Source: Candidatus Obscuribacter sp. (GTDB lineage Bacteria > Cyanobacteriota > Vampirovibrionia > Obscuribacterales > Obscuribacteraceae). Taken from it: DNA of 64,000 nucleotides. How positions within the stretch are numbered: the stretch's first letter is position 1; each line of letters opens with the position of its first letter. Of the stretch, positions 1 to 8,905 are shown piece after piece. The stretch covers positions 1 through 64,000 of the forward strand of contig JADYXQ010000185.1 of the NCBI GenBank assembly GCA_021772135.1, in the 5' to 3' direction. The notes under the pieces were generated by a model, which saw only the letters and a program-made list of their open reading frames with translations, ran no database searches and was not told where the DNA came from. Both the position numbers and the translations under genes were made by a program.

Positions 1-1379
1 ATGCCCGGCAGACCGGCCAGATTAGCAGGAATGGTGGCAATGTCAGACAGATACATTTGCAATGGATCATCGGTTTTTTCGCCGGTCTTAAAAGCGGTGG
101 AAGGAGCAGTCGGTGACAATACCAGGTCGAAATCGGCAAACACTTTTTCGAAATCGGAGGTAATCAGGCGCCTGACCTGCTGCGCTTTCTTATAATAAGC
201 ATCGTAGTAGCCGCTGCTCAAGGCGTAGGTGCCAAGCATAATGCGGAGTTTAACTTCAGCGCCAAATCCCTGCGATCTGGAGTTGTTATACATTGACAAA
301 ATATCAGGGGCATTAAGGTCACGTAGACCGTAGCGCACGCCGTCAAAACGCGCCAGGTTGGCCGAGGCCTCCGCTGTGGCAAGAATGTAATAGACGGGCA
401 GAGCATAACGGGAATGAGGTAAAGAAACTTCTTCCACCACAGCACCAAGCGCGGTGAGCAGTTTGGTTGCTTCCATTACAGAATTTCGCACATCTTCTTC
501 GATGCCTTCGCCTATTAGTTCTTTGATGACACCAATTCTGGTGCCTTTGAGCAGCTCAGCGGGAGATTGCTTGCTCAAAGACTCAATCATGCTCAAAGTC
601 AGCTCAGGAAAGCCTTTAGGATTGTTGTTGAAACAGGGCGCCACCAGCGAAGTAGAGTCTTTTTGATCATGACCGGCGATGGCAAGCAAAGTTAAAGCGG
701 TATCTTCTACGGTGCGACCAAAGGGTCCAATTTGATCGAGACTTGAAGCAAAAGCCACCAAACCATAACGTGAGACCATGCCATATGTGGGCTTCATTCC
801 CACCACACCGCAGAAGCTGGCCGGTTGTCTGATGGAACCGCCGGTATCTGAACCAAGAGCAGTAACAGCAAAACCAGCGGCCACAGCAGCGGCTGATCCG
901 CCCGAGCTGCCGCCCGGTACAAAGGCGGTATTGTGCGGATTGCTTGTGCCTTTGTAAGCCGAGTTTTCTGTTGATGAGCCCATGGCAAATTCATCTAAAT
1001 TGGTTTTGCCTAAAATCAAAGCCCCATTATTTTTTAAATTGATAATCGCTTGAGCGTCATAAGGTGCGGTGAAATTCTCTAAAATTTTGCTGCCGCAAGT
1101 GGTGGCCGTGCCGCTTACACACATATTGTCTTTAACGGCTACAGGCACGCCGGCAAGCACATTTCCCTCACCACCAAAACTTGCGCTAGAGTTCTTATCT
1201 AAAAATTGAGCTTGCTGGCGCGCTTGATCAAAAGTAAAGGAGAGGAAGGCGTTAATCTCGCCTTCGTGTTTTTCAATATGCGCAATATGCGACTCGAGCA
1301 CTTCAGAAGCTGAAACCGTTTTTGCCGAAAGCATTGCCCGCAGTTCGGAAATACTTTTGCCAATTACTTCTGCAGACAT
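1..1379 (-). CDS. gatA: GatA, Asp-tRNA(Asn)/Glu-tRNA(Gln) amidotransferase subunit A (3' end beyond window)
   Basis: Amidase subunit of the GatCAB complex, which releases ammonia from glutamine to convert misacylated Glu-tRNA(Gln) or Asp-tRNA(Asn). The gene enters the window from its ATG at 1377-1379 and runs off base 1, leaving 459 codons. The amidase-signature Lys-Ser-Ser triad is visible: Lys in VPVAVKDNM, the cis-Ser in PGGSSGGSAAA and the nucleophile Ser in GSDTGGSIRQPA. The frame is uninterrupted. It starts only 6 nt after the fabF stop, so it is probably the last gene of a fabG-acpP-fabF-gatA transcript. The indirect amidation route is usual in Cyanobacteria and many other bacteria. 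gatB and gatC are not in the window. Confidence 0.93.
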   Translation of the reverse strand, partial: MSAEVIGKSISELRAMLSAKTVSASEVLESHIAHIEKHEGEINAFLSFTFDQARQQAQFLDKNSSASFGGEGNVLAGVPVAVKDNMCVSGTATTCGSKILENFTAPYDAQAIINLKNNGALILGKTNLDEFAMGSSTENSAYKGTSNPHNTAFVPGGSSGGSAAAVAAGFAVTALGSDTGGSIRQPASFCGVVGMKPTYGMVSRYGLVAFASSLDQIGPFGRTVEDTALTLLAIAGHDQKDSTSLVAPCFNNNPKGFPELTLSMIESLSKQSPAELLKGTRIGVIKELIGEGIEEDVRNSVMEATKLLTALGAVVEEVSLPHSRYALPVYYILATAEASANLARFDGVRYGLRDLNAPDILSMYNNSRSQGFGAEVKLRIMLGTYALSSGYYDAYYKKAQQVRRLITSDFEKVFADFDLVLSPTAPSTAFKTGEKTDDPLQMYLSDIATIPANLAGLPG

Positions 1380-1385
1380 ATTTAG

Positions 1386-2642
1386 TTAGCCTTTAAAGCG
1401 CTTGAACACCAGCGAACAATTGTGACCGCCAAAACCAAAACTGTTAGACATGGCGATGTCTATTTTGGCATCACGCAGAGCAACGTTGGGAGTGTAATTA
1501 AGATCGCATTCTGGATCTGGTTCATTTAAATTGATTGTCGGCGGCACAATATTGTCTTGAATAGCCATGACGCAAACAATCGCTTCAACAGCTCCAGCGG
1601 CGCCTAAAAGGTGACCGGTCATAGATTTGCTAGACGAGATATGCAATTTATGAGAGGTGGCGTGATTGCCAAAAACTTTCTTGATTGCCTTAGTCTCTGC
1701 CTTGTCACCAAGTGGAGTGGACGTGCCATGAGCGTTGATATAATCCACCTCTTCGGCGGTGATACCACTTTGCTTCAAAGCGATTCCCATGGCTCTGGCT
1801 GCGCCTGAACCGTCCGGACAAGGTTGAACGATATCGAAAGCGTCGCTGGTGCTACCGAAGCCTGTAATTTCAGCGTAAATATGGGCGCCGCGCGCTTGAG
1901 CGTGAGTAAGCGATTCGAGCATCAGCACAGCTCCGCCTTCACCCATGACAAATCCATCTCTGGTTTTATCAAAGGGACGACTGGCTTTTTCAGGCTCTTC
2001 ATTGCGGGTACTCAAAGTACGGGCAGAGGCAAAACCGGCCATAACCAGAGCGGCAATGGGAGCTTCGGAACCTCCGGCAAACATAACGTCGGCTTCTCCA
2101 CGCTCGATAATGCGATAAGCATCACCAATGGAATGAGCCGATGTAGCGCAAGCCGTAACGGTGCAGGTATTGGGGCCTTTAGCGTTATGCAACATAGAAA
2201 CCCAGCCGGCCGTCATGTTGACAATCAGCATAGGTACGGTGAATGGTGAGCAGCGGTCTGGACCTTTGTCCATCAATACATGGAACTGGTCTTCAATTGA
2301 TTGAAATCCGCCGGCAGCGGAGCCCACGGCCACGCCAACCCGCTCGGGATCTTCTTTAGACATGTCTATTTTAGAATCGTCCAGTGCCAACTTAGCAGCG
2401 GCAATGGCGAATTGAATAAAGCGGTCAGTGCGTTTGACTGCGCGAAAATCCATGTATTTTGATGGATCGAAATCGTACATTTCGGCTGCAATTTTGCAGG
2501 ACGGTCTGAGTTTTTCGGGAATTCGCTGGACCAGCTTTACGCCGGATCTGCCATTTACAATCCCTTCCCAGAACTGCTCCTTGCCTGTCCCGACTGAGGA
2601 TATCGGCCCCAGACCGGTAACAACCACACGCTCTTTTGTCAT
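1386..2642 (-). CDS. fabF: 3-oxoacyl-ACP synthase II (FabF)
   Basis: Elongating beta-ketoacyl-ACP synthase of type II fatty acid synthesis, condensing malonyl-ACP with acyl-ACP. It has 418 residues, the normal FabF length. The Cys-His-His triad is visible: Cys165 in TVTACATSAHS, His305 in NAHGTSTPLGD and His344 in SKSMTGHLLGAAG. The C-terminal glycine-rich NSFGFGGHN motif is also present. It lies downstream of acpP (82 nt gap) and fabG on the same strand, the usual fab cluster arrangement, and immediately upstream of gatA. The His-His pair distinguishes it from FabH-type enzymes (Cys-His-Asn). Confidence 0.96.
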   Translation of the reverse strand: MTKERVVVTGLGPISSVGTGKEQFWEGIVNGRSGVKLVQRIPEKLRPSCKIAAEMYDFDPSKYMDFRAVKRTDRFIQFAIAAAKLALDDSKIDMSKEDPERVGVAVGSAAGGFQSIEDQFHVLMDKGPDRCSPFTVPMLIVNMTAGWVSMLHNAKGPNTCTVTACATSAHSIGDAYRIIERGEADVMFAGGSEAPIAALVMAGFASARTLSTRNEEPEKASRPFDKTRDGFVMGEGGAVLMLESLTHAQARGAHIYAEITGFGSTSDAFDIVQPCPDGSGAARAMGIALKQSGITAEEVDYINAHGTSTPLGDKAETKAIKKVFGNHATSHKLHISSSKSMTGHLLGAAGAVEAIVCVMAIQDNIVPPTINLNEPDPECDLNYTPNVALRDAKIDIAMSNSFGFGGHNCSLVFKRFKG

Positions 2643-2724
2643 TACTCTACTTATCTCTAGTTAATACCACACCAGAGTGGACCAACTTACGTGGCCCACT
2701 CTGGATACAACATCTCAGATTTAT

Positions 2725-2964
2725 CTAAAGATGCCCTGCGATGTACTTTACGGCTTCACCAACGGTGGTGATTTTTTCGGCGTCTTCGTCTGGAATTTCC
2801 ATTCCAAACTCTTCTTCCAATGCCATGACGAGCTCCACTGTGTCGAGTGAATCGGCGCCAAGGTCTTTTGTGAAGCTTGCTTCCATGGTTACTTCTTCAA
2901 CGTTGACGTTGAGTTGGGCCACAGCCACCTTCTTTACTCTTTCGAAGGCTTCCTTCTCTTCCAT
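2725..2964 (-). CDS. acpP: Acyl carrier protein
   Basis: Small acidic carrier of fatty acyl intermediates, 79 residues as expected. The phosphopantetheine attachment site is Ser39 in [17 protein letters not shown], followed by the [13 protein letters not shown] helix typical of AcpP. It sits between fabG and fabF in the same direction. The 147 nt gap to fabG leaves room for its own promoter, which would suit the high expression ACP needs, but no convincing promoter was recognised there. Confidence 0.96.
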   Translation of the reverse strand: MEEKEAFERVKKVAVAQLNVNVEEVTMEASFTKDLGADSLDTVELVMALEEEFGMEIPDEDAEKITTVGEAVKYIAGHL

Positions 2965-3111
2965 GAGTACTGTCTACCTCTTTTAAAAAACTTGAAAAAC
3001 GCATGTGAAACTAAATAGGCACTGAGGAGCGCCGGTTCCAAGAGGATTAGAATATCACGTCGCAAAAGTAGTTTCTAATTGTGTTACCGATGTAAATGAA
3101 ACTCGCGAGAA

Positions 3112-3852
3112 TTATGTGTAGAGTCCGCCGGACACTTCCAGCACCTGACCGGTGACGTAAGAGCCGGGACCAGCGAGAAAAACAACAGCCGAAGCGATGT
3201 CTTCCGGGGTGCCCATGCGCTTTAGCGGCACGCGATCAAGAATCTTGTTTATAATTTCCTCACCCAATGCTTTAGTCATATCGGTATCGATAAAACCGGG
3301 GGCGATGGCATTAGAAGTGATGTTGCGCGAGGCATATTCAAGAGCAACGGTTTTGGTGAAGCCAATCAGGCCTGACTTGGCCGCAGCATAATTGACCTGG
3401 CCAAAGTTACCGTGCACCCCTGAGGTGCTGGCGATATTGACGATGCGACCGGAGCGCTGCTTCGACATTACTTTGACAATAGGCTGAGTCACTTTGAAGG
3501 CTGATGTCAGGTTGGTATCGATGACGGCCTGCCATTGGTCTTCACTCATCCTCATAAATAGAGCGTCTCTTGTAATGCCGGCGTTGTTTACCAGAATGTC
3601 GATACGGCCCCACTTGGCAATAATGGCTTCTACCATCTTGGCCACACTGGCAGAGTCGGTGACATTACAGGGCAGGGCAATGGCCTGAGCCCCAGAGGCT
3701 TCGAATTCGGAAGCGGTCTTCTGGCAAAGTTCTTCATTAATATCGCTAATAACTACTCTGGCGCCCTCATTTGATAAGGCTTGCGCTATCGCTCTGCCGA
3801 TTCCCCGGCCAGAACCGGTCACTACTGCCACCTGGTCAGCTAACATGCCCAT
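3112..3852 (-). CDS. fabG: 3-oxoacyl-ACP reductase (FabG)
   Basis: NADPH-dependent beta-ketoacyl-ACP reductase of the short-chain dehydrogenase family, 246 residues. The nucleotide-binding TGSGRGIGRAIA motif lies near residues 12-23. NNAG is at 89-92 and the catalytic residues are Asn114, Ser142, Tyr155 and Lys159 (YAAAK). The C-terminal GxxYVTGQVLEVSGG pattern is typical of FabG. It is the first gene of the fab cluster and is divergent from the 1051-residue gene. The start may be Met1 or Met3. An AAGGA element lies about 13 nt upstream of Met1, somewhat far. Confidence 0.95.
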   Translation of the reverse strand: MGMLADQVAVVTGSGRGIGRAIAQALSNEGARVVISDINEELCQKTASEFEASGAQAIALPCNVTDSASVAKMVEAIIAKWGRIDILVNNAGITRDALFMRMSEDQWQAVIDTNLTSAFKVTQPIVKVMSKQRSGRIVNIASTSGVHGNFGQVNYAAAKSGLIGFTKTVALEYASRNITSNAIAPGFIDTDMTKALGEEIINKILDRVPLKRMGTPEDIASAVVFLAGPGSYVTGQVLEVSGGLYT

Positions 3853-4173
3853 GCTTTTTTTTATTCCTTTATAGATACGAAACGATTCGATTCGAGACTG
3901 CGAGATTGCTCCATTAATTTACCGGCTTTACCCCCGCATTTGCAAAAATCACGGCTTTTTGAAAAATAATTGCGCCTTTATGAGATCAGAGTGGGGGAAT
4001 TACGCAAGCAATGATGTTTCCCCTTAGTGACATTAGATATGCTTTCGATTAATCTCTTAACATAACCGACGAGAAGTCGAATGTCCCCCGATAAAGGCCT
4101 CACTAGCTTTGTGGCGGGCGGCAGTCGTGCGTCTTCTCTAGTCGGCGCAAGCAAGGAATCTGGAGATCAATAA
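3853..4173. other. Divergent intergenic region between fabG and the 4174 gene
   Basis: About 320 bp that must hold the promoters for fabG (leftward) and for the HEIGH-motif gene (rightward). I found no hexamer pair close to consensus on either strand. A TATAAA element close to the fabG start (complement around 3867-3875) is the most promoter-like feature. The only coding candidate is the mini-ORF at 4081-4173. Confidence 0.5.
4081..4173 (+). CDS. Possible 30-residue leader ORF abutting the HEIGH-motif gene
   Basis: ATG at 4081 to TAA at 4171-4173, 30 codons, Ser/Gly-rich, with no recognisable domain. Its stop codon directly touches the ATG at 4174 and both are in the same reading frame. It could be a translated leader coupled to the large gene, or the remains of a longer N-terminus separated by a nonsense codon. 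Its own ribosome site is weak. A GGAG within its 3' end (about 4162-4165) is well placed for the 4174 start instead. Existence as a real protein is uncertain. Confidence 0.25.
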   Translation: MSPDKGLTSFVAGGSRASSLVGASKESGDQ

Positions 4174-7100
4174 ATGGCTGAAGGCAAATTGGACCTATCC
4201 GTCTCAAAAGACAATAATGACTCTTCCAATCAACTTAAATCTGACGTTGCAGCGAAATTTCATCAATCGATCGGTTCAAGTTCAAATACTGCCCCAGAAG
4301 CCAACAAAAATTTAAAAGCAGAAACGCCGCCACTAACAGCGGTGGTTGATACCACAATTAGTGGCCTCAAACGCACAGACCTCCTGGCTATCACGGAAAG
4401 GCTGGCTCAGACTCCTGCATCTGCCGCCAAAGCAAGCGCTGAAGAAGAAACTATTCTCGATAGCGCTGCCAAAAATTCGAAAACCGCGCGCTATGCCATG
4501 GTTACTGCTGAAGGTCTGGCCTATTCGGTGCCTGGTGTGTTCAAGGCCGTAGCGCACGACGTCACCCACCCTCTTGAATTTGCTGGAAAAATGGGCGTGG
4601 CCGCTTCTATAGGTGTGGCCATGAAAGTAGCCTTGCCTAAGTCAGGGGTCGGCAAAGCCATTGTCGGCACAGTGATGGGCTACTACATGGTCAAAGACGC
4701 ACTGCATCCGGTGCTCGATGCCTATAGCGCCGTCTCTGACGGTAAAGACATGAAAACCATTCACAAAGCCGCTGAAAAAATGGGCGATGGTATCGGCCTG
4801 TTTGCCTGGGATACATACACCGGCAATAAAGTCGGTTTGAAGGCCGAAAAATGGGCCGGCCACCTTATGGAAGCCAAGTTAGGCACCACTCGCTATTCCA
4901 ATTTTGAAAAAGCAAAAGTAGACTTTTTCTCTTCCGACGAATATTTTGTCGGCCGTACTCTCAACAAAATTGCCAAGCCAGTCGATAAAGTAGCGGGCAT
5001 AATTTCTGAGCGCCTCACTCGCAAACCGGAAGAACCAAAAGTTTCACTGGAAGAAGCGGTGCGCAAATTCCAGGAAGTAAAAGAGCAGAATGCCTACACT
5101 TCGCTCAGTGCCAATATGCATTTTAAAGGGCTCGAGACAGTTGACGCGAAATCGCTTGGATTTTCGCAGTCTCTCGATTTGCTGGTGCAGGGCCATGATC
5201 CTCGCAAGATCACCAGCGTTGAAGCGGCTACGCTTTTAAACAGCAGCAAACCACTTAGTGTAGAAGCTTTGCCCGGCAAACAAGTCAGTCCTAAACTGGA
5301 AGGCACGGATCCTGTGCCCGGCAGTATTGTCAAATCGGTGATTGGGCCTGTCGATAAGGCCGGAGAACTTGTGCCACCGGCTAAACCAGGTGACAAAGGT
5401 CCTACTGACGCCGCAACGGTTGCCGGGTTAGAAGTTATACCCGCTGCAGCAGTGGTGACGAAACCTTACGTCACTAAGGCCGAACAAGAATTGAATGTGG
5501 GCACAGTTTCAAAACTGGCCGAGATGAACACTAAAGAAATGAAAGAGTGGCCTGACCAGCGGGTTCTCATTGCTGACGCCATTGAGACTTCGCTCGGCCC
5601 AATTCACGCTGCCACCACCCCCAGTTACAAACCAATGGACCCGGGCTACATTCAAGCCCGCAACCAGGCAGTGGCAATCGCCAATCAAGTTCAGAGTGAA
5701 AAAGACCTGCGCTACATTGATCCGCTGCTCAGTCGCTTCACTTCAGCCACTAATCAACACCTTTCAAAAGGCCTGAGCGAAACGGCCAACTACAAAAGAG
5801 AACTAGATCTTTTAGCTCAAGAAATCCATAGTACTTTGGTGCGCAACATGAAGAAGGCGGGGATAAACCCTGACCAGGTTTTGGCCTCAAAAAACCCGCC
5901 GATCTTCTCCATTATGCATGACGGGGGCTCAGGCCCACATACCATGCGCCAGATTGACGGCGTCTGGAATATTGACCATGTGCTTTATCCGCGCAACATG
6001 GTCGGTGTACGCAGTGTCACCACCAGTGGTATTCATGGCCATGAAATTGGCCACGACCAGTACGGCGGCATTTTAAAATTTGAAGAATCAATTCGCGAAA
6101 ACGTGATTAAGAACGCCGTAGAAAAAGGCCTGGGAACTCGCGCTCAAGATAAAGTAACGGTGCCGGGTCATGGCGATATGACCAAAGCGCAATTAATTGA
6201 GCACATCTTCAAAGCCCAGGCTGACGAAAATACAGCCGATATCTGGGGCGCCGCCTGGACAGGACACAACGGCGGTGGAGCGCTGGGAATTCTGCTTCAG
6301 TCATTAAGAAAGGGCGGTCAGCTCGAAACAAGAAACGTTTACGGCAAAGAATTCATTCCCAAAGATGCTCCTCAAGACAATCCACTAGGATTTGAAGTGC
6401 ACGCCTTTGACGCTTTGCGGCCCAAAATCGTAGCCGCTACGATGCGGGCGAGGGCCAATGGCGATCAGCGTGTGCTTGATTATGCCAAAGCCTTAGATCG
6501 CTATTCAGATGAAGCCTCGCGGCCTGGAGACTATGTCTTCGCCAATATGGACAAACCGGGCGAAACTATCACCATCACAAGAAAAGATCTTGAAGATGTA
6601 ATTCCACACTTGATCGACGCCCAGATGAATACTCCGCTACCGGCTCTGCAAGGAAAAACTTTCGGCGATATGCTGCCAGATCTCCCAGCCCACATGGCAA
6701 AAATGGATAATCTGGCCGACCTGATGGTTGATGCCGTTATCAAAAATAAAAAACCCAGTGATATTCCTTTTGACACTCAACACTATTCCATTAACCAGGT
6801 CTTCGGTGCCGGTATGCCCGCCGCTTTACGCCTGGTGGCAAAAGGCGTTGACCCTACTGAAGCCAATAAGTCAGTCAACAAAATGTCTGATTACTTGAGA
6901 GCCCTCTATCACGACAATGACCCTCACGTTGACCCGCTCAAGCCAACAACTCTGCAAGCAATTAGATTGAATTCTCCGAAAGAATTGTTTGCTTCGTCTA
7001 AGCGCGTAGGTGTTGCCCTGACTGAAGCAACCGGTCGAACCATCGGTAAACAAGCTGATTTCCGTGAAGCAGTAGCTAAAAACACAGCCGGTATCGGCGG

Positions 7101-7329
7101 GGCACTGGGCGCCAACACCATGGGGGATTATTACCGCGAGCAAAGAGCGGAAAAATTGAAGAATATGCACGCTCTTGATCTCAGCCATGAAAATCTTTCG
7201 GCCACAGTGGCGGCCGCCAAGGACGGCCAATGGCTCAAATCAAAAGACAGAACTCTGAGCAATATTTCTTACATGCAAGGAGCCAAAAAGCAGTTGCTTA
7301 AGCCCAGCACTTCATTAGAGAAGCCATAA
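4174..7329 (+). CDS. Large protein of unknown function with HEIGH zinc-metalloprotease motif
   Basis: A 1051-residue protein that I do not recognise as a named family. Residues 1-100 are hydrophilic and Ser/Ala-rich. About 139-173 is a glycine/alanine-rich hydrophobic stretch that may be membrane-associated. About 385-430 is Pro/Val-rich and linker-like. The clearest signature is His623-Glu-Ile-Gly-His627, an HExxH zinc site, with an acidic DENTAD motif at 684-689 that could supply a third ligand, as in gluzincins. There is no classical N-terminal signal peptide, so export, if any, would be unconventional. A GGAG about 8 nt upstream supports the ATG. A secreted TPR gene follows after 59 nt on the same strand. 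A metallopeptidase activity is inference from the motif. Confidence 0.75.
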   Translation: MAEGKLDLSVSKDNNDSSNQLKSDVAAKFHQSIGSSSNTAPEANKNLKAETPPLTAVVDTTISGLKRTDLLAITERLAQTPASAAKASAEEETILDSAAKNSKTARYAMVTAEGLAYSVPGVFKAVAHDVTHPLEFAGKMGVAASIGVAMKVALPKSGVGKAIVGTVMGYYMVKDALHPVLDAYSAVSDGKDMKTIHKAAEKMGDGIGLFAWDTYTGNKVGLKAEKWAGHLMEAKLGTTRYSNFEKAKVDFFSSDEYFVGRTLNKIAKPVDKVAGIISERLTRKPEEPKVSLEEAVRKFQEVKEQNAYTSLSANMHFKGLETVDAKSLGFSQSLDLLVQGHDPRKITSVEAATLLNSSKPLSVEALPGKQVSPKLEGTDPVPGSIVKSVIGPVDKAGELVPPAKPGDKGPTDAATVAGLEVIPAAAVVTKPYVTKAEQELNVGTVSKLAEMNTKEMKEWPDQRVLIADAIETSLGPIHAATTPSYKPMDPGYIQARNQAVAIANQVQSEKDLRYIDPLLSRFTSATNQHLSKGLSETANYKRELDLLAQEIHSTLVRNMKKAGINPDQVLASKNPPIFSIMHDGGSGPHTMRQIDGVWNIDHVLYPRNMVGVRSVTTSGIHGHEIGHDQYGGILKFEESIRENVIKNAVEKGLGTRAQDKVTVPGHGDMTKAQLIEHIFKAQADENTADIWGAAWTGHNGGGALGILLQSLRKGGQLETRNVYGKEFIPKDAPQDNPLGFEVHAFDALRPKIVAATMRARANGDQRVLDYAKALDRYSDEASRPGDYVFANMDKPGETITITRKDLEDVIPHLIDAQMNTPLPALQGKTFGDMLPDLPAHMAKMDNLADLMVDAVIKNKKPSDIPFDTQHYSINQVFGAGMPAALRLVAKGVDPTEANKSVNKMSDYLRALYHDNDPHVDPLKPTTLQAIRLNSPKELFASSKRVGVALTEATGRTIGKQADFREAVAKNTAGIGGALGANTMGDYYREQRAEKLKNMHALDLSHENLSATVAAAKDGQWLKSKDRTLSNISYMQGAKKQLLKPSTSLEKP

Positions 7330-7388
7330 GGCCATAAAATCGACAACAAAAATCGCGCTAATTTGATTTTCAAGTTATCCTTAATCTG

Positions 7389-8858
7389 ATGAAGCCAAAT
7401 CGACCAAATCTAAAGGCAATATGCCTGACCCTGCTGTTTCTGCTCAGTCAGTGCAGCTCCGGCCCGGCTCTGGCGCAGTATGAAGATGAATCTCTCGGTC
7501 TTGTCAAGGCTCAGGGCCTCTTTCGCAACGCCACGCAGATGTTTGCTGTGGGCGATTATGCCAATGCCGTCGGACTGTTAAAGCAAGCGCAGACAGGCGA
7601 CGCGCGCAATAAACAAATTCCTCATCTGCTGGCCCTCTGCTATTCACAACTGGGTGACAATAAGAATGCCGATCTGGCTTTCCGCTCAGCTCTCACTCTT
7701 GATTACAATTTTATTGAAGCGCACAATAATTACGGCATTTATCTAAAAAAACTGAGCAAAATGGATGAAGCGAAAAAGCAGTTCAATGACTGCATTCGCA
7801 TCAAGCCGACTTATTCTAAAGCACACTATAATTTAGGCACCGTACATATGGAGCTCGGTGATCTTGATGCCGCTCTCGACTGTTTTCGCACAGCCACAAG
7901 ACTTGAACCAACTTATTTTGAAGCTAATCGTGATCTGGGTCTGGTAATTTTTCAAAAGTTTGAAAGAGGCGACGGCGGAGAAATTTCAGAGAGCCTTAGC
8001 AAACTAGAAACGGCTGCCAAACTGGTGCCTAGTAACCCGACCATTCACTATCATCTTGCCAATATTTTTTGTTGCGACGGCAATCTCGATGAAGCCGAAC
8101 TCGAGTTTCGCAAAGCCTTAAAGCTAGACTCTAAACTTGCTGTAGCGCATTACGAGTTGGGGCGTCTGCGTTATTTGCGTGGCGATCCTAACCGCGCTCT
8201 TTTTGAGATGAAAGAAGCGCAGAAAGTCAGCCCCGTATACACCGATGGCAAAAAATATCCTGCTGTAGACCGGGTCAAAATCAAGCAATTGCAAGCGAAA
8301 TGCGAAGAATTGACTGAGAGTTATGATGCCGCTATTGATTCTTTAAAAGATGTAGCCAGCCTCACGGCCAACAATGGCGAGACATTTAAACATATGGCGG
8401 AACTGGGACGCATGGCCAGATCCAACAGCCGCCGAAACGCTAAAGAAGTGGATCCGGCCGAAATAAAATCTATGCTCTCTCAGGGCATTCAAGAAACCGA
8501 AAGCGGAGATCTCGATGTTGCTAAGGCGACATTCACTAAAATCATTGACCTTGATCCTAAATGCTGGCTCGCCTATCAGAACCGAGGCCTTATTTTTGAA
8601 GCGGAAGGCGACCTGGCCCAGGCTTCTGTGCAATATCAATCAGCTCTTGATCTCAAGCCAAAATTTGACGGTCTGTATTACAACATGGCTTATTTGTTGG
8701 AAAAAAACAGTATGAAGTCGGAAGCAGGCGCCTGGTATAAGCGTTTTCATGAGCTGGCCGGCAAATACCCTTACGATCCCAAACATATTGTTTCTCTGCA
8801 ACAAGATATGGCGCGGGAACAGGCGCGCGGTCAGGCCAACCGCAAGCGTAACAATTGA
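7389..8858 (+). CDS. Exported TPR-repeat protein
   Basis: 489 residues with an N-terminal signal peptide: basic start, hydrophobic core at about 11-20 and a probable signal peptidase I site after ALA29. A Cys at position 22 follows LSQ, which is a poor lipobox, so lipidation is doubtful. The body consists of tetratricopeptide repeats in two blocks, about 35-290 and 365-460, with typical pairs such as AHNNYGIYLKKLSKMDEAKK and AHYNLGTVHMELGDLDAAL. TPRs mediate protein-protein contacts, so a periplasmic scaffold or assembly role is plausible but unproven. It lies 59 nt after the HEIGH-motif gene and may be co-transcribed with it. Confidence 0.85.
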   Translation: MKPNRPNLKAICLTLLFLLSQCSSGPALAQYEDESLGLVKAQGLFRNATQMFAVGDYANAVGLLKQAQTGDARNKQIPHLLALCYSQLGDNKNADLAFRSALTLDYNFIEAHNNYGIYLKKLSKMDEAKKQFNDCIRIKPTYSKAHYNLGTVHMELGDLDAALDCFRTATRLEPTYFEANRDLGLVIFQKFERGDGGEISESLSKLETAAKLVPSNPTIHYHLANIFCCDGNLDEAELEFRKALKLDSKLAVAHYELGRLRYLRGDPNRALFEMKEAQKVSPVYTDGKKYPAVDRVKIKQLQAKCEELTESYDAAIDSLKDVASLTANNGETFKHMAELGRMARSNSRRNAKEVDPAEIKSMLSQGIQETESGDLDVAKATFTKIIDLDPKCWLAYQNRGLIFEAEGDLAQASVQYQSALDLKPKFDGLYYNMAYLLEKNSMKSEAGAWYKRFHELAGKYPYDPKHIVSLQQDMAREQARGQANRKRNN

Positions 8859-8905
8859 AAGTATCTATAGCCGGGTCGCGAGAGCTTAAATGCTAAGATC
8901 TGGCC

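Noticed and set aside
1824-2249. 141-codon plus-strand ORF inside fabF
   Set aside because: Antisense shadow of a complete, motif-bearing fabF; no ribosome site and no domain.
7389-7490. Lipoprotein signal (Cys22) on the TPR protein
   Set aside because: The preceding LSQ does not fit a lipobox; the downstream ALA site fits signal peptidase I better.
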